This document shows positions 17,677-26,341 of a stretch of DNA of 64,000 nucleotides, piece by piece. Under the pieces are notes generated by a model, which saw only the letters and a program-made list of their open reading frames with translations, was not told the DNA's origin and searched no databases. Both the position numbers and the translations under genes were made by a program. The DNA lies in NCBI RefSeq assembly GCF_900157305.1, contig NZ_LS974202.1:2480001-2544000 (forward strand). Direction: 5' to 3'. Position 1 is the stretch's first letter. Each line of letters begins with the position of its first letter. This DNA is from Mesotoga infera. GTDB taxonomy: Bacteria; Thermotogota; Thermotogae; Petrotogales; Kosmotogaceae.

Positions 17677-20385
17677 ATGAGAAAAGTGGTACTTGTATCA
17701 CTTGTTGTTCTGGTTGTTTTGCTTACCGGCTGTATCAAGATCTTCCGCACAAACGAGATAAAGGGGACGGTATTCACGGACGAGTACATTGAAAACGCCA
17801 TAGTAAAAGTCCTCGACATGGAGGGAAATCCAGTCGTCGAGGGCGAGTTCCTCACCGACAAATACGGGAGGTTCTCAATTCCAGTTCATGAGGGCTTGAA
17901 GTTTCCCGTAGTGGTTCTTGCCACCTTCAACACCGGAGAGGAACCCGAAGATACCGATGCTCTGGCTTCGATAGTCGAAGAATCGTTCTACACCGAGCAA
18001 ATTCTGGTAAACCCCGTATCATCTGTTTTCGCGGCATACATGTTCAGAATGGGAATTAGCTACAAAGATGCCGTCGAACAGGTGAGGGATGCCTTCAACG
18101 TTCCTCCCGATATAAATGTCCTGAGCCAGCTTTACCCGAAATTCGAAACTACCTATTTCTCCATGGAGAGGCTGGCCAGTTTCGTGGAAGATTATTTCGG
18201 GGGAGTTTACAAGGATTTCGTCGAAACCATTGTTGAAGCGATAGTCGGAGGAGCGAGGTACAACTTCGGCGTGGCGGCGACACTGGATTTCGATATATCC
18301 ATTCTGGCCAAGGATCTCTTCAGCGGCATTACATCGGGAATAGTCGCAAATACTGCTTATAGTAGTATTTCGTGGGTCTTGAAAAACCTGTTCGGACTGG
18401 GCGACCAGACCACCGAGTTGATAAACGAGATTCTCAATCAGATACAGGAAGTAAACGCCAAGCTCGACACCATGTCAGAAAAGCTCGACACTATCGACAC
18501 AGAGATCCAGAGCATCCTGACAAAGCTCGATCAGCAATATTACGATTCCTACATCAGAATGGTCGATCAGAACTATTTCACTCCCATCGAGGTTTGCACA
18601 GGGAAATACCTGTACATCACCACTCTGCCTGCGACAACTTCGACCGATTTGAGTATCGAATCGCTTATGCAGGATATATGGAACAGCAAACTGGATCAGG
18701 TTATGCTGAATATCAAGAAGGTCATCGTCGGTGGAACCGCCGAGACGAGTTATTTGTCGCTCTTCGAGATTTACATGAACAATGCCATGAACTCCCTGAG
18801 AACGCTGGGATTGATAGGTGAACCCACCGGGGATCTCGGTTTTTACAAAAGGTGTTCTCCCGACTCCCCGGTGTTCATACAGTACATTCAGGCTTATGTT
18901 GCCCTTTTCAAGGCGTTGACAACACGCCAGCTGCTCGCTTTGAACTTGCTTGTGGAATACGAGCACAAACAGGGAACCAGCCTCGCCCCGCTTCACCTGC
19001 AAAACTACACAGCCTATATCGAGGAAGAGGTAGAAATATTCTGGCAATGGCTTGAGACGTTCGTAACATACGCACTCGGCGGAGAGTCACTCATGACCGA
19101 ACCGTTATACGACCCGGACAAAGCCTGGTTTTTCAACGAAGCCGACAACGCGGCCCTTAAGGCTCTCGGAAAGGATTCGGGAATAGTAGTTAGAGTGCTC
19201 TGGAATACTCAACCGATGGATTTCAGCATTGCAGGTTCTACAGAGGTACTACAAATAGGTCTTAAAACTGCTTTGGGATACTTGACTCCCGCTTACGAAA
19301 TTTTCAAAGATCCGGCGAAGGGCGTAAAGCTTACCCTTGATAAGCAGGAGATTCAGCTCACGGGTGTGGATGAGGCCATACAGGCGACCGATCCCAACGG
19401 AGAACTCCGAATCTTGAACTACACCCATCAGGATCTTGATAGCACCAAGGAGCCCGAGGTATTAATGAGGCGCTATATCTTCGAGAATCTCTCGGATGGG
19501 AGGTACTCGATCTCCAGAAGTACCAACAACAATATCCTTCAGACATCCTATACACACACGCTTCTCGAAAACACCCACAAAAATATAGCGAACAACCTCT
19601 TTATAGCCGACGAATACCTAAGTGAGTCAAATTACGCCCTCAACATCTGCTCTGAGAATTCTCAGGTACAATCGCTTGCCATAGCTGCCTATATGCCTTC
19701 GATGAGAATAAACAATCTCGAGAGAGAAATGACCTACGGCAGAAGCGCTAGTGTCGCTGACCATGATTGGGTAGGAGTCCTGAACTATGCCTTGAACAGA
19801 TACATGAAGATTTCTGATGAGTCGTACTGGGATAGATCGTGGATCCTTTTCATTCCAACCTGGGACAGTTATGGAGTTGATCTTGTCAAGGTCAACGGAA
19901 CGGACAGAGAGGCTTCCGGGAGATACAGCTGCCGCCTTATACTCACAAACAAAGGCGACAAGGGAACGGGAGACGGATGGGGATGGCAGCAGGGAACGGT
20001 CACCAAAGATCATGTCGTCTGGATGAGGGCTACGTCGCAGTTGAGCGATATGTGCCTGGCGCCATATAACCTCTCCAAGTACTATTCCATAGACAAAAAA
20101 GACGACAAGTACAAAATGCTCTCGACTACTTACTGCCTGTACCTGAATCATGAAACCAGTCAATGGGATCTTATTGTCGAGCCGACATTCATAAATGTTC
20201 TTGGATTGCTCTTCGGTGGCGATAAGTTGTACTACGGCGAGTTGGTGAGGCTCAGACAGGTTAGTAGCGGCAAATACATTTCTTTCAACAAAGTATACAC
20301 AAGTTCCTCTTCATACTACAATTGCGGTTCCGTAAACGACAACTATAAGTACAGCTTGAACAACTGGTGGGTCTTCTACAGATAA
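17677..20385 (+). CDS. Large lipoprotein, copy B (paralogue of the gene at 8590)
   Basis: A 902-residue predicted lipoprotein with the same plan as copy A: signal peptide MRKVVLVSLVVLVVLL ending in the lipobox LTGC, an Ig-like segment with FTDEYIENAIVKVLDMEGNP, helical region, heptad coiled coil (ILNQIQEVNAKLDTMSEKLD, about 250-290), helical middle, and a beta-rich C-terminus with VRLRQVSSGKYIS and a final NNWWVFYR. The ATG at 17677 gives exactly the same length as copy A; a GTG one codon earlier is also possible. A -10 like TATAAT lies at 17569-17574, about 100 bases upstream. A strong terminator follows. Base use is closer to the chromosome around it than that of copy A. Function unknown. 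Confidence 0.82.
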   Translation: MRKVVLVSLVVLVVLLTGCIKIFRTNEIKGTVFTDEYIENAIVKVLDMEGNPVVEGEFLTDKYGRFSIPVHEGLKFPVVVLATFNTGEEPEDTDALASIVEESFYTEQILVNPVSSVFAAYMFRMGISYKDAVEQVRDAFNVPPDINVLSQLYPKFETTYFSMERLASFVEDYFGGVYKDFVETIVEAIVGGARYNFGVAATLDFDISILAKDLFSGITSGIVANTAYSSISWVLKNLFGLGDQTTELINEILNQIQEVNAKLDTMSEKLDTIDTEIQSILTKLDQQYYDSYIRMVDQNYFTPIEVCTGKYLYITTLPATTSTDLSIESLMQDIWNSKLDQVMLNIKKVIVGGTAETSYLSLFEIYMNNAMNSLRTLGLIGEPTGDLGFYKRCSPDSPVFIQYIQAYVALFKALTTRQLLALNLLVEYEHKQGTSLAPLHLQNYTAYIEEEVEIFWQWLETFVTYALGGESLMTEPLYDPDKAWFFNEADNAALKALGKDSGIVVRVLWNTQPMDFSIAGSTEVLQIGLKTALGYLTPAYEIFKDPAKGVKLTLDKQEIQLTGVDEAIQATDPNGELRILNYTHQDLDSTKEPEVLMRRYIFENLSDGRYSISRSTNNNILQTSYTHTLLENTHKNIANNLFIADEYLSESNYALNICSENSQVQSLAIAAYMPSMRINNLEREMTYGRSASVADHDWVGVLNYALNRYMKISDESYWDRSWILFIPTWDSYGVDLVKVNGTDREASGRYSCRLILTNKGDKGTGDGWGWQQGTVTKDHVVWMRATSQLSDMCLAPYNLSKYYSIDKKDDKYKMLSTTYCLYLNHETSQWDLIVEPTFINVLGLLFGGDKLYYGELVRLRQVSSGKYISFNKVYTSSSSYYNCGSVNDNYKYSLNNWWVFYR

Positions 20386-20401
20386 TCGAACTATTTTAAT
20401 T

Positions 20402-20446
20402 AAAGATCACGCGTCCTGTCCGATTTGGGGCTGCGTGATCTTTTTT
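20402..20446 (+). terminator. Rho-independent terminator after lipoprotein B
   Basis: AAAGATCACGC pairs with GCGTGATCTTT across a 20-base loop and runs into six T residues. It lies 17 bases beyond the stop codon. Confidence 0.85.
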
Positions 20447-20655
20447 CTTTGATTTTTTGCGGACAAACGTGCATTGGAGCCTTTCTTGTGGGTAAAAAAT
20501 CCTTGAAATACGTGAAGAGTTTATGCTAAACAATTTTTAACTCCAAATTCCCAATTATTTGTACGTAAAATAAAATCGTCTTTGTGTAGGATTTTTCTCT
20601 GTCGAGTTAATTGTGCGTTCTGTTCGACATCATGAGAGATCTACTAGTGGAGGGG

Positions 20656-21603
20656 ATGTATGTAAGAAAAGCTTTCCTGGTGAGTTTGCTTCTCGCACTG
20701 CTGTTTTGTACCAGTTTTGGGGTAACTAATCTCTATCTTGCAACCGGTGGAACTTCGGGAACTTATTACCCGTTCGGTGGCGTCATTGCTCAGGTCGTAG
20801 GTCAACGCTTCCCTGATATCAGTATCAGGGTTCAATCGACGGGAGCCTCTGCCGCAAACATAAGACTCATAGCCAGTAAAGAAGTTGACATCGCCATTGT
20901 ACAGAACGATGTCATGCACTATGCGTACACGGGAACAGTTCTCTTCAAGGCGGGTGCCATCACGGATTTCTTAACTCTTTTCACAGCTTACACTGAAGTC
21001 TGTCAGGTAGTAACAAGAGCCGATTCCGGTATTAAATCGATAGCCGATCTAAAGGGAAAGAGAATATCTGTCGGTGATGCAGGGAGCGGTGTCGAGGCCA
21101 ACAGCATACAGATACTGGAAGCCTACGGAATAACTTTCAAGGATATCTCAGTGCAGTATCTTTCTTTCGCAGATTCCGCTGCGGCTCTGAAGGATAGAAA
21201 GATCGACGCCTTCTTCACAACCGCAGGTATTCCCACCACGGCCATCGCGGAACTTTCAAGCACGAACCCGATAACGATTCTACCCGTCGAGCCGGAAGTA
21301 GCCGAAGAGCTAATTAAGAACTACCCCTTCTATGTAAAATTCGTGATTCCGCCCGATACCTACAAGGGAGTCACAGAGCCGGTCAACACAGTTGCCGTAA
21401 AGGCGACCTTCTTAGTTCGTAAGGATCTTCCCGAGGATATCGCCTACAATATCGTCAAAGGAATATTTGAGGGCAGGGAAGACATAATCGCCGGGCACGC
21501 AAAAGGCAGAGAACTGGATATCAATCTGGCAGTCACCGGTGTTTCCGTGCCTTTCCATCCCGGCGCGGAGATGTATTTCAGAGAACTTGCAGTCATTCAA
21601 TAA
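20656..21603 (+). CDS. TAXI-family TRAP transporter solute-binding protein
   Basis: A 315-residue secreted binding protein. After a signal peptide (VRKAFLVSLLLALLF) it shows the TAXI hallmark LATGGTSGTYYPFGGVIAQ, then ASAANIRLIASKEVDIAIVQND and GKRISVGDAGSGVEANS. TAXI proteins capture small acids such as glutamate or C4-dicarboxylates for sodium-driven TRAP import. The ATG follows GTGGAGGGG closely; the frame is open 15 codons upstream but the signal sequence argues for this start. It is followed by a strong hairpin and by broken DUF1850 and permease genes, so it may be the only intact part of its transporter. Confidence 0.88.
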   Translation: MYVRKAFLVSLLLALLFCTSFGVTNLYLATGGTSGTYYPFGGVIAQVVGQRFPDISIRVQSTGASAANIRLIASKEVDIAIVQNDVMHYAYTGTVLFKAGAITDFLTLFTAYTEVCQVVTRADSGIKSIADLKGKRISVGDAGSGVEANSIQILEAYGITFKDISVQYLSFADSAAALKDRKIDAFFTTAGIPTTAIAELSSTNPITILPVEPEVAEELIKNYPFYVKFVIPPDTYKGVTEPVNTVAVKATFLVRKDLPEDIAYNIVKGIFEGREDIIAGHAKGRELDINLAVTGVSVPFHPGAEMYFRELAVIQ

Positions 21604-21621
21604 AGTGTTTCGCTCTTATGT

Positions 21622-21650
21622 CATCGGGCGCTTGACGCGCCCGATGATTT
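21622..21650 (+). terminator. Strong hairpin between binding protein and downstream TRAP genes
   Basis: CATCGGGCGC pairs perfectly with GCGCCCGATG around TTGAC and is followed by ATTTTGTTT. It lies 18 bases after the binding-protein stop. Such a leaky terminator or stabilising hairpin is usual between binding-protein and permease genes and raises binding-protein mRNA. It covers the first possible ATG (21644) of the next gene. Confidence 0.7.
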
Positions 21651-21679
21651 TGTTTCGGTTCTTTGAATTAGGGACAGCG

Positions 21680-22128
21680 ATGGCCTTTTTGCTTCTACCG
21701 TGCTGCCTGCTCGCAAACAGTACCAGATTACTTTTGATGGATGAAAGAACAGGCGAAGAGATCACATCGTTCATAATGGAAGACAATGGATACTTCTCGA
21801 TTTCTTTTGTGCATTCCGTTAACCAGAGTCCGATCGAAGAGGTTTATCAGGTGAGAAAGAACCATATCTATCTGGTTTCCAGTCGCTTCAAAAGCTTCGG
21901 CGCGGGTGTCGCGGTGGAAATTCCCGAAGGGCTTATATTTGAAAGGTTTGAAGATGGATGCAGATAACGGGTTTCAACCTGAAGATCGATTATCTAGCTT
22001 ATGTAGTGGGTACCGTCAGCGATCATATACTGCATATTGATCGAAAAGACTTCAGTCTGCGCGAGTTGTGTGGCCAGAACCGGTTCATTCTCATAACGCC
22101 GGCTTCTGGAATCGAAGATGGAGGCTAA
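21680..22128 (+). pseudogene. Frameshifted DUF1850 protein of the TRAP operon
   Basis: DUF1850 proteins are short secreted partners encoded with TAXI TRAP transporters. The first part (from ATG 21680, signal MAFLLLPCCLLAN, then FSISFVHSVNQSPIEEVY, the family core) runs to a stop at about 21967. The remainder continues in another frame from about 21958: MQITGFNLKIDYLAYVVG, then TVSDHILHI ending at TAA 22126-22128, which is the expected conserved DUF1850 C-terminus. One base has been lost near 21950-21960. Either the gene is dead or there is a sequence error. Confidence 0.72.
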
Positions 22129-22196
22129 GGTCGGAGAACGGAAAGTGAATTGACAAATATATATACTAATATTCGCGAACGGGAGGCGTGTTCTCG

Positions 22197-24155
22197 GTGA
22201 ATGAAGAAAAAAAAGAGAATAATCAAATTGATATAGGTGAAGTTGACGCAAAAGCTGTACTGGAGAAATTCGATCGTGAATCCAGCGTGCGCCAGTTCAC
22301 GGGGAAAAGTAAGATAATAGTCAGGTACCTATTGATAGGTTATTCAATCTTCGCGCTTTGGACCAACGTCGTGGTGACGCTGCCCGAACAGATAAAACGA
22401 GCCAGTTTCATCGCCATTGCGATATTCATAGCATTCATCCTCTTCCCTGTCAGAAGGAAGTACACCCAGATGGTAGATCACATCCACTGGTACGACCTGT
22501 TACTTGGAAGCGTTGGAGCGGCTGCCTTCTTCTATTATATGTTGTCAATTTTCACGAGATTGCAGCCAGGGCCGGCATGTACACGCCCTTCGAGATCTTC
22601 GTCGGTATCGTGGGAATCATGATTCTGCTGGAGATATGCCGCAGGGCCGTCAGGTTGCCAATAGTGATAGTCGTTCTCGGTTTCATCATATATACTTTCT
22701 ATTCGGGTTTCTCTTACAGACGTATAGTCGTTCACCTTTTCTACGGAAGGTGTGATCGGCATTCCTCTGGGCGTCTGTTCGACTTTTATCGTTCTCTTCA
22801 TTCTCTTCGGAGCCTTTCTTGAAAAGACTGGCGTCGGTCAGTTCTTCATAGACGTGGCCAACTCGATCGCCGGCTTCGCCACAGGAGGACCGGCCAAAGT
22901 CGCCGTAATATCCAGCGCTTTCGAGGGAATGGTTTCGGGGAGCTCCGTGTCCAACACAGTTGGATCGGGCAGTTTCACCATCCCGATGATGAAAAAGATA
23001 GGTTATCGCCCTGAATTTGCGGCGGCGGTAGAGGCGACGGCCTCCACTGGGGGACAGATCATGCCCCCTATAATGGGTGCAGCTGCATTCCTGATGGCCG
23101 AAATAACGGGCATCCCTTACTCGAATATCGTGATCGCGGCCTTCTTGCCGGCGGTACTGTACTTCACGGGCATCTTCCTGATGATCCATTTCGAGGCCAA
23201 GAAACTGGGCTTGAGGGGACTTGATCGCAAGGACATACCAAACTTCACCAAGCTCATGCTGAAAAAAGGCTTTTTGCTGATCCCGCTCTTCGTCATCATC
23301 TATCTCATGATGACCGGTTTCACCCCGGCAATGGCGGCCTTCTATTCTATAGTCTCGGCGATAATCGTTAGTATGTTCAGAAAGGATACCAGGATAACAT
23401 TCAAAAGCGCGGGTGATGGGCTTGAAAACGGTGCTCGCAATACGATAGACGTCGCGATCGCCTGCTCGGTTGCCGGTATAATCATAGGAACGGTCACCCT
23501 GACAGGCAATGGGCTCGAACTGGCGACCGGACTTCTCAACCTTTCGGGAGGAATACCGATCATCGCTCTCTTTCTCACGATGATAGCCTGTATTATTCTG
23601 GGAATGGGCGTTCCGATAACGGCCAACTATGTCATCATGGCCACGATAACGGCCCCTATCGTTGTGAGACTTGGCATTCCCCTGATGGCGGCACATATGT
23701 TCGTCTTCTACTTCGGTATCGTGGCGGATATAACGCCGCCTGTGGCGCTGGCCGCGTACGCCGGCGCGGCCAGCGCGAAATCCAACACTCTCAAGACGGC
23801 CATAACGGCGACTAGACTCGCCATAACGGCCTTCATAATCCCGTATATATTTGCACTTAGCCCGAACCTGCTTCTGACTCCCGCTGCCCTATCAAACCCG
23901 GTGATGCTTTTGGAGACGGTCTTCATAGTCGTCACGTCCTTTGTTGGAATGCTGGGAATTTCGGCGGGGATGGAGGGCTTCATGTTCAAGCTAATGCCTT
24001 TCTGGCAACGTATCGCGGCTATAATCGGCGGGTTGCTCCTCATTTATCCCGGCTGGGTCACCGACCTGATAGGCTTCGGATTAGTAGGAGCGGTTTTTGC
24101 CCACCAGTATTTCACGGGAAAGGCCGGCGGCACGGGCCCCGTTACCGTTTCATAA
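22197..24155 (+). pseudogene. TRAP transporter fused permease (DctQM type) with two frameshifts
   Basis: The fused small and large membrane subunits of a TAXI TRAP transporter, about 650 residues when repaired. Part one (GTG 22197 with GGGAGG ten bases upstream) reads to FFYYMLSIF near 22555. A one-base loss moves the reading to the frame with HEIAARAGMYTPFEIFVG, which holds to SYRRIVVHLF near 22740. A second shift (two bases lost or one gained) leads to TEGVIGIPLGVCSTF and then an intact large subunit with GGPAKVAVISSA, SGSSVSNTVGSGSFTIP, ASTGGQIMPPIMGAAAF and 12 or so membrane segments up to 24155. As written, no full-length permease can be made. Confidence 0.82.
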
Positions 24156-24168
24156 GTGGGCGATTCAC

Positions 24169-24195
24169 AAAACCTCCCGAAAAGGGAGGTTTTTT
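24169..24195. terminator. Bidirectional Rho-independent terminator
   Basis: AAAACCTCCC and GGGAGGTTTT pair perfectly around GAAAA, with A residues before and T residues after, so it can work on both strands. On the plus strand it ends the TRAP operon 13 bases after its stop. Confidence 0.85.
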
Positions 24196-24198
24196 ATT

Positions 24199-24410
24199 TC
24201 AACCACGGGCTTTGTAGAACGAGTTGAACCCGATGGCCGCGAGTAGTGTGACTGCCAAAAACCTTATGGCGCAAACGATCCCCGGCATTGCCGCCATGAC
24301 TCCGTCCATGGAGAGCTTAATTATTGTCTGCGCCGCGATAACAGGGGCAGCCGTGTTGTATAATACACGATATACAACTCGGACCGTTTTATTGTCCCCC
24401 GTAATCGGCC
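24199..24410 (-). pseudogene. Possible C-terminal relic of a membrane protein
   Basis: On the minus strand an open frame with no start codon encodes VYRVLYNTAAPVIAAQTII, then a hydrophobic stretch with MAAMPGIVCAIRFLAVTLL and a basic end FYKARG before TGA at 24201-24199. It ends just before the two-way terminator, as a real convergent gene would. The family was not recognised, and this could be chance. Confidence 0.28.
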
Positions 24411-24425
24411 GGAAAGGTGTCCAAT

Positions 24426-25769
24426 ATGAAAAAAGCCCTCAAGTTCTGGGATCTCGTCGCTTTAGAAATCGGCATGACGATCGGAGCCGGGATATTCGTC
24501 TTTATGCCGATCGCTTACAAGAGTGCGGGAGCGGGAACTATAATGGCTTTTATTTTCGCCTTCCTCCCGATGGCGTTCATAATGATCAACATCATGTTAC
24601 TCGGCTCGACGCTTCCGACTACGGGGGGAACTTTCAAATACGGCGCCTTCCTTTTTTCGCCAAAAGCGGCGTTTTTAGGTCTCTGGGCATATCTCTTCGG
24701 GGCTTTTGTGGGCCTTTTCCCTCTGAATGCGCTCGCGTTGGCATCGTATATGAAAGGGATCTGGAATGGCCTCTCTCTTGTACCCGTGGCCTTGATTGTT
24801 TTAACCTTTTTCTATTTGGTCAACCTTCTTGGATTGAAAATGGCCTCCCGTGTGGAGATAACTGCTGTGGCTCTCTTGTTCATCGCCATAGCCGTTTACA
24901 CTGTGCCGGGCATGGGAAACATTGATAGTAAAAACCTTGAAACCGTTTTCTCGGCAGGACCGGGTACGATCATCTACGCTTCGGCGCTTCTCACATTCAC
25001 TTTTGCCGGTTCCAACGCCGTGATAGAGCTCGGCGGAGAGGTAGAGAGCGCCAAGAAGAATCTCCCGCTCTCAGTGATCTTCTCTCTTACAGTTGTGCTG
25101 ATATGCTATCTTATGATGGCCGTAGTCTCATTCGGCGTTGGCGGAGATACGCTGGAAAACGGCACGTTGAACGATGTCGCCTCGAATTATCTGAGCGGTT
25201 TTCTTTTCTATGTTTTCGCGTTCGGTGGTCCGATTCTTGCAATCGCCACTACGATAAACGCCACATTCATGTGGGGAACGAGGTCTTTACTTGCGCTCTG
25301 CAGGCTGCATGTCTTTCCCTCGAAACTCGGATCGATAAACAGGAGGGGAACACCCTGGGTGTTGCTCACAATTATATGGCTTCTATCTTCGATCATGCTG
25401 ATTTCGGTCGGCGAATCCGGACTGAATCTCTTTGCATCCTTCGCTTCGATAGGCGGGATCGCGGTCATTATTCCTACAATGTTTGCCGTCTTCAGATTGA
25501 AGAGAGATCCCAGGCTCAAAGAAAAGGCCCCGGCTATAGTGAACAGGAAGTGGTTTGGCATTTTACCGGTTCTCGGCACGGTATTTTCGATGATGATAAT
25601 GCTCATCCTCCTTTATCAGGTCGGGGTAGATTTCAGTATCTCTTTCTTCTTGCTCTTCATTGTCTGGGAAGTCCTTGGAATGATATACTTCCTCTTCAGG
25701 TTGAAGTACCTCGACCGTGCAAGGAAAAACCCCTTCTCCAGAAATGATCTGTCGGCGTTCGACGATTAA
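24426..25769 (+). CDS. APC-family amino acid permease
   Basis: A 447-residue membrane transporter with about twelve hydrophobic segments. The APC signature is at the start: LKFWDLVALEIGMTIGAGIF (residues about 5-24), where the GAGIF segment forms the unwound substrate site of helix 1. Helix 6 is GTIIYASALLTFTFAGSNAV followed by ELGGEVESAKKNLP, also typical. It would import an amino acid or amine, likely proton- or sodium-coupled; the exact substrate is unknown. An in-frame GTG lies three codons upstream, but GGAAAGG is spaced eight bases from the ATG at 24426. A TATAAT occurs at 24359-24364 without a good -35. Confidence 0.87.
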   Translation: MKKALKFWDLVALEIGMTIGAGIFVFMPIAYKSAGAGTIMAFIFAFLPMAFIMINIMLLGSTLPTTGGTFKYGAFLFSPKAAFLGLWAYLFGAFVGLFPLNALALASYMKGIWNGLSLVPVALIVLTFFYLVNLLGLKMASRVEITAVALLFIAIAVYTVPGMGNIDSKNLETVFSAGPGTIIYASALLTFTFAGSNAVIELGGEVESAKKNLPLSVIFSLTVVLICYLMMAVVSFGVGGDTLENGTLNDVASNYLSGFLFYVFAFGGPILAIATTINATFMWGTRSLLALCRLHVFPSKLGSINRRGTPWVLLTIIWLLSSIMLISVGESGLNLFASFASIGGIAVIIPTMFAVFRLKRDPRLKEKAPAIVNRKWFGILPVLGTVFSMMIMLILLYQVGVDFSISFFLLFIVWEVLGMIYFLFRLKYLDRARKNPFSRNDLSAFDD

Positions 25770-25777
25770 CCGGTCAT

Positions 25778-26330
25778 AACCTCCGCCAAAAGCCACGAAA
25801 AACATATCCAGAAGGTTCTGAGGATAATGCCGCCTATGGCGGTGGAATGACGCTGGCGAGAGTTCCTGTGAGATAGTATTCGGCGAAAACTTTGCTATCG
25901 AAGTGTTTGAACCTCGCGAAGGATTTGGCGGCGATCACCATACCTATTCACGTTGACCGTAAGGATAGTCAGAACGACAAGCCTCTCGAAAATCCAGATG
26001 ACCTTCCCCGTTCTGATGTTGTTAAGGACGGCGTTGCGCCCCATTATTCTCGAGATAGTCCGGCCAGTTCCTGAATCAAGTCGAACAGCTTTCGTATAAA
26101 GACAGCCCTCCAAAGACCACCGAAAGATAAACGATCGTGGTGAAGAGTATCCTCTACGGGAACCCTTTCGGGATATATCCCCATATAAGTGGTCATACTG
26201 ACCGATCAAATCTTCAAAATCGGCCGTCACGACACGTACACTCCCGTAAGCCCCGCAACACGCTGCAAACTCTAGAGTTGTTCTATCACAGTCGTCTTCC
26301 CGTACTATGGAACGACTTCTAGTTTGTGGG
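25778..26330 (-). pseudogene. Shattered membrane-protein gene (DUF3307-like C-terminal pattern)
   Basis: No intact frame exists here, but consecutive pieces in changing minus-strand frames read as one protein: VYLSVVFGGLSLYES, FDLIQELAGLSRE, RTGKVIWIFERLVVLTIL, VIAAKSFARFKHFDSKVF, AEYYLTGTLASVI and finally a piece ending MFFVAFGG. The order GKVIxxxERLVVL - AAKSxARF - FAEYYLxGTL is, to my knowledge, the C-terminal pattern of a family of membrane proteins often labelled DUF3307. At least four frame changes and a stop break it. It lies just downstream of the glycerophosphodiesterase gene on the same strand and occupies the otherwise empty 25770-26341 gap. Confidence 0.55.
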
Positions 26331-26341
26331 TAATGATGAAC

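Noticed and set aside
22686-23696. 336-codon minus-strand frame opposite the TRAP permease
   Set aside because: Highly charged, repeat-like composition from antisense reading of membrane helices; the plus strand holds the recognised permease.
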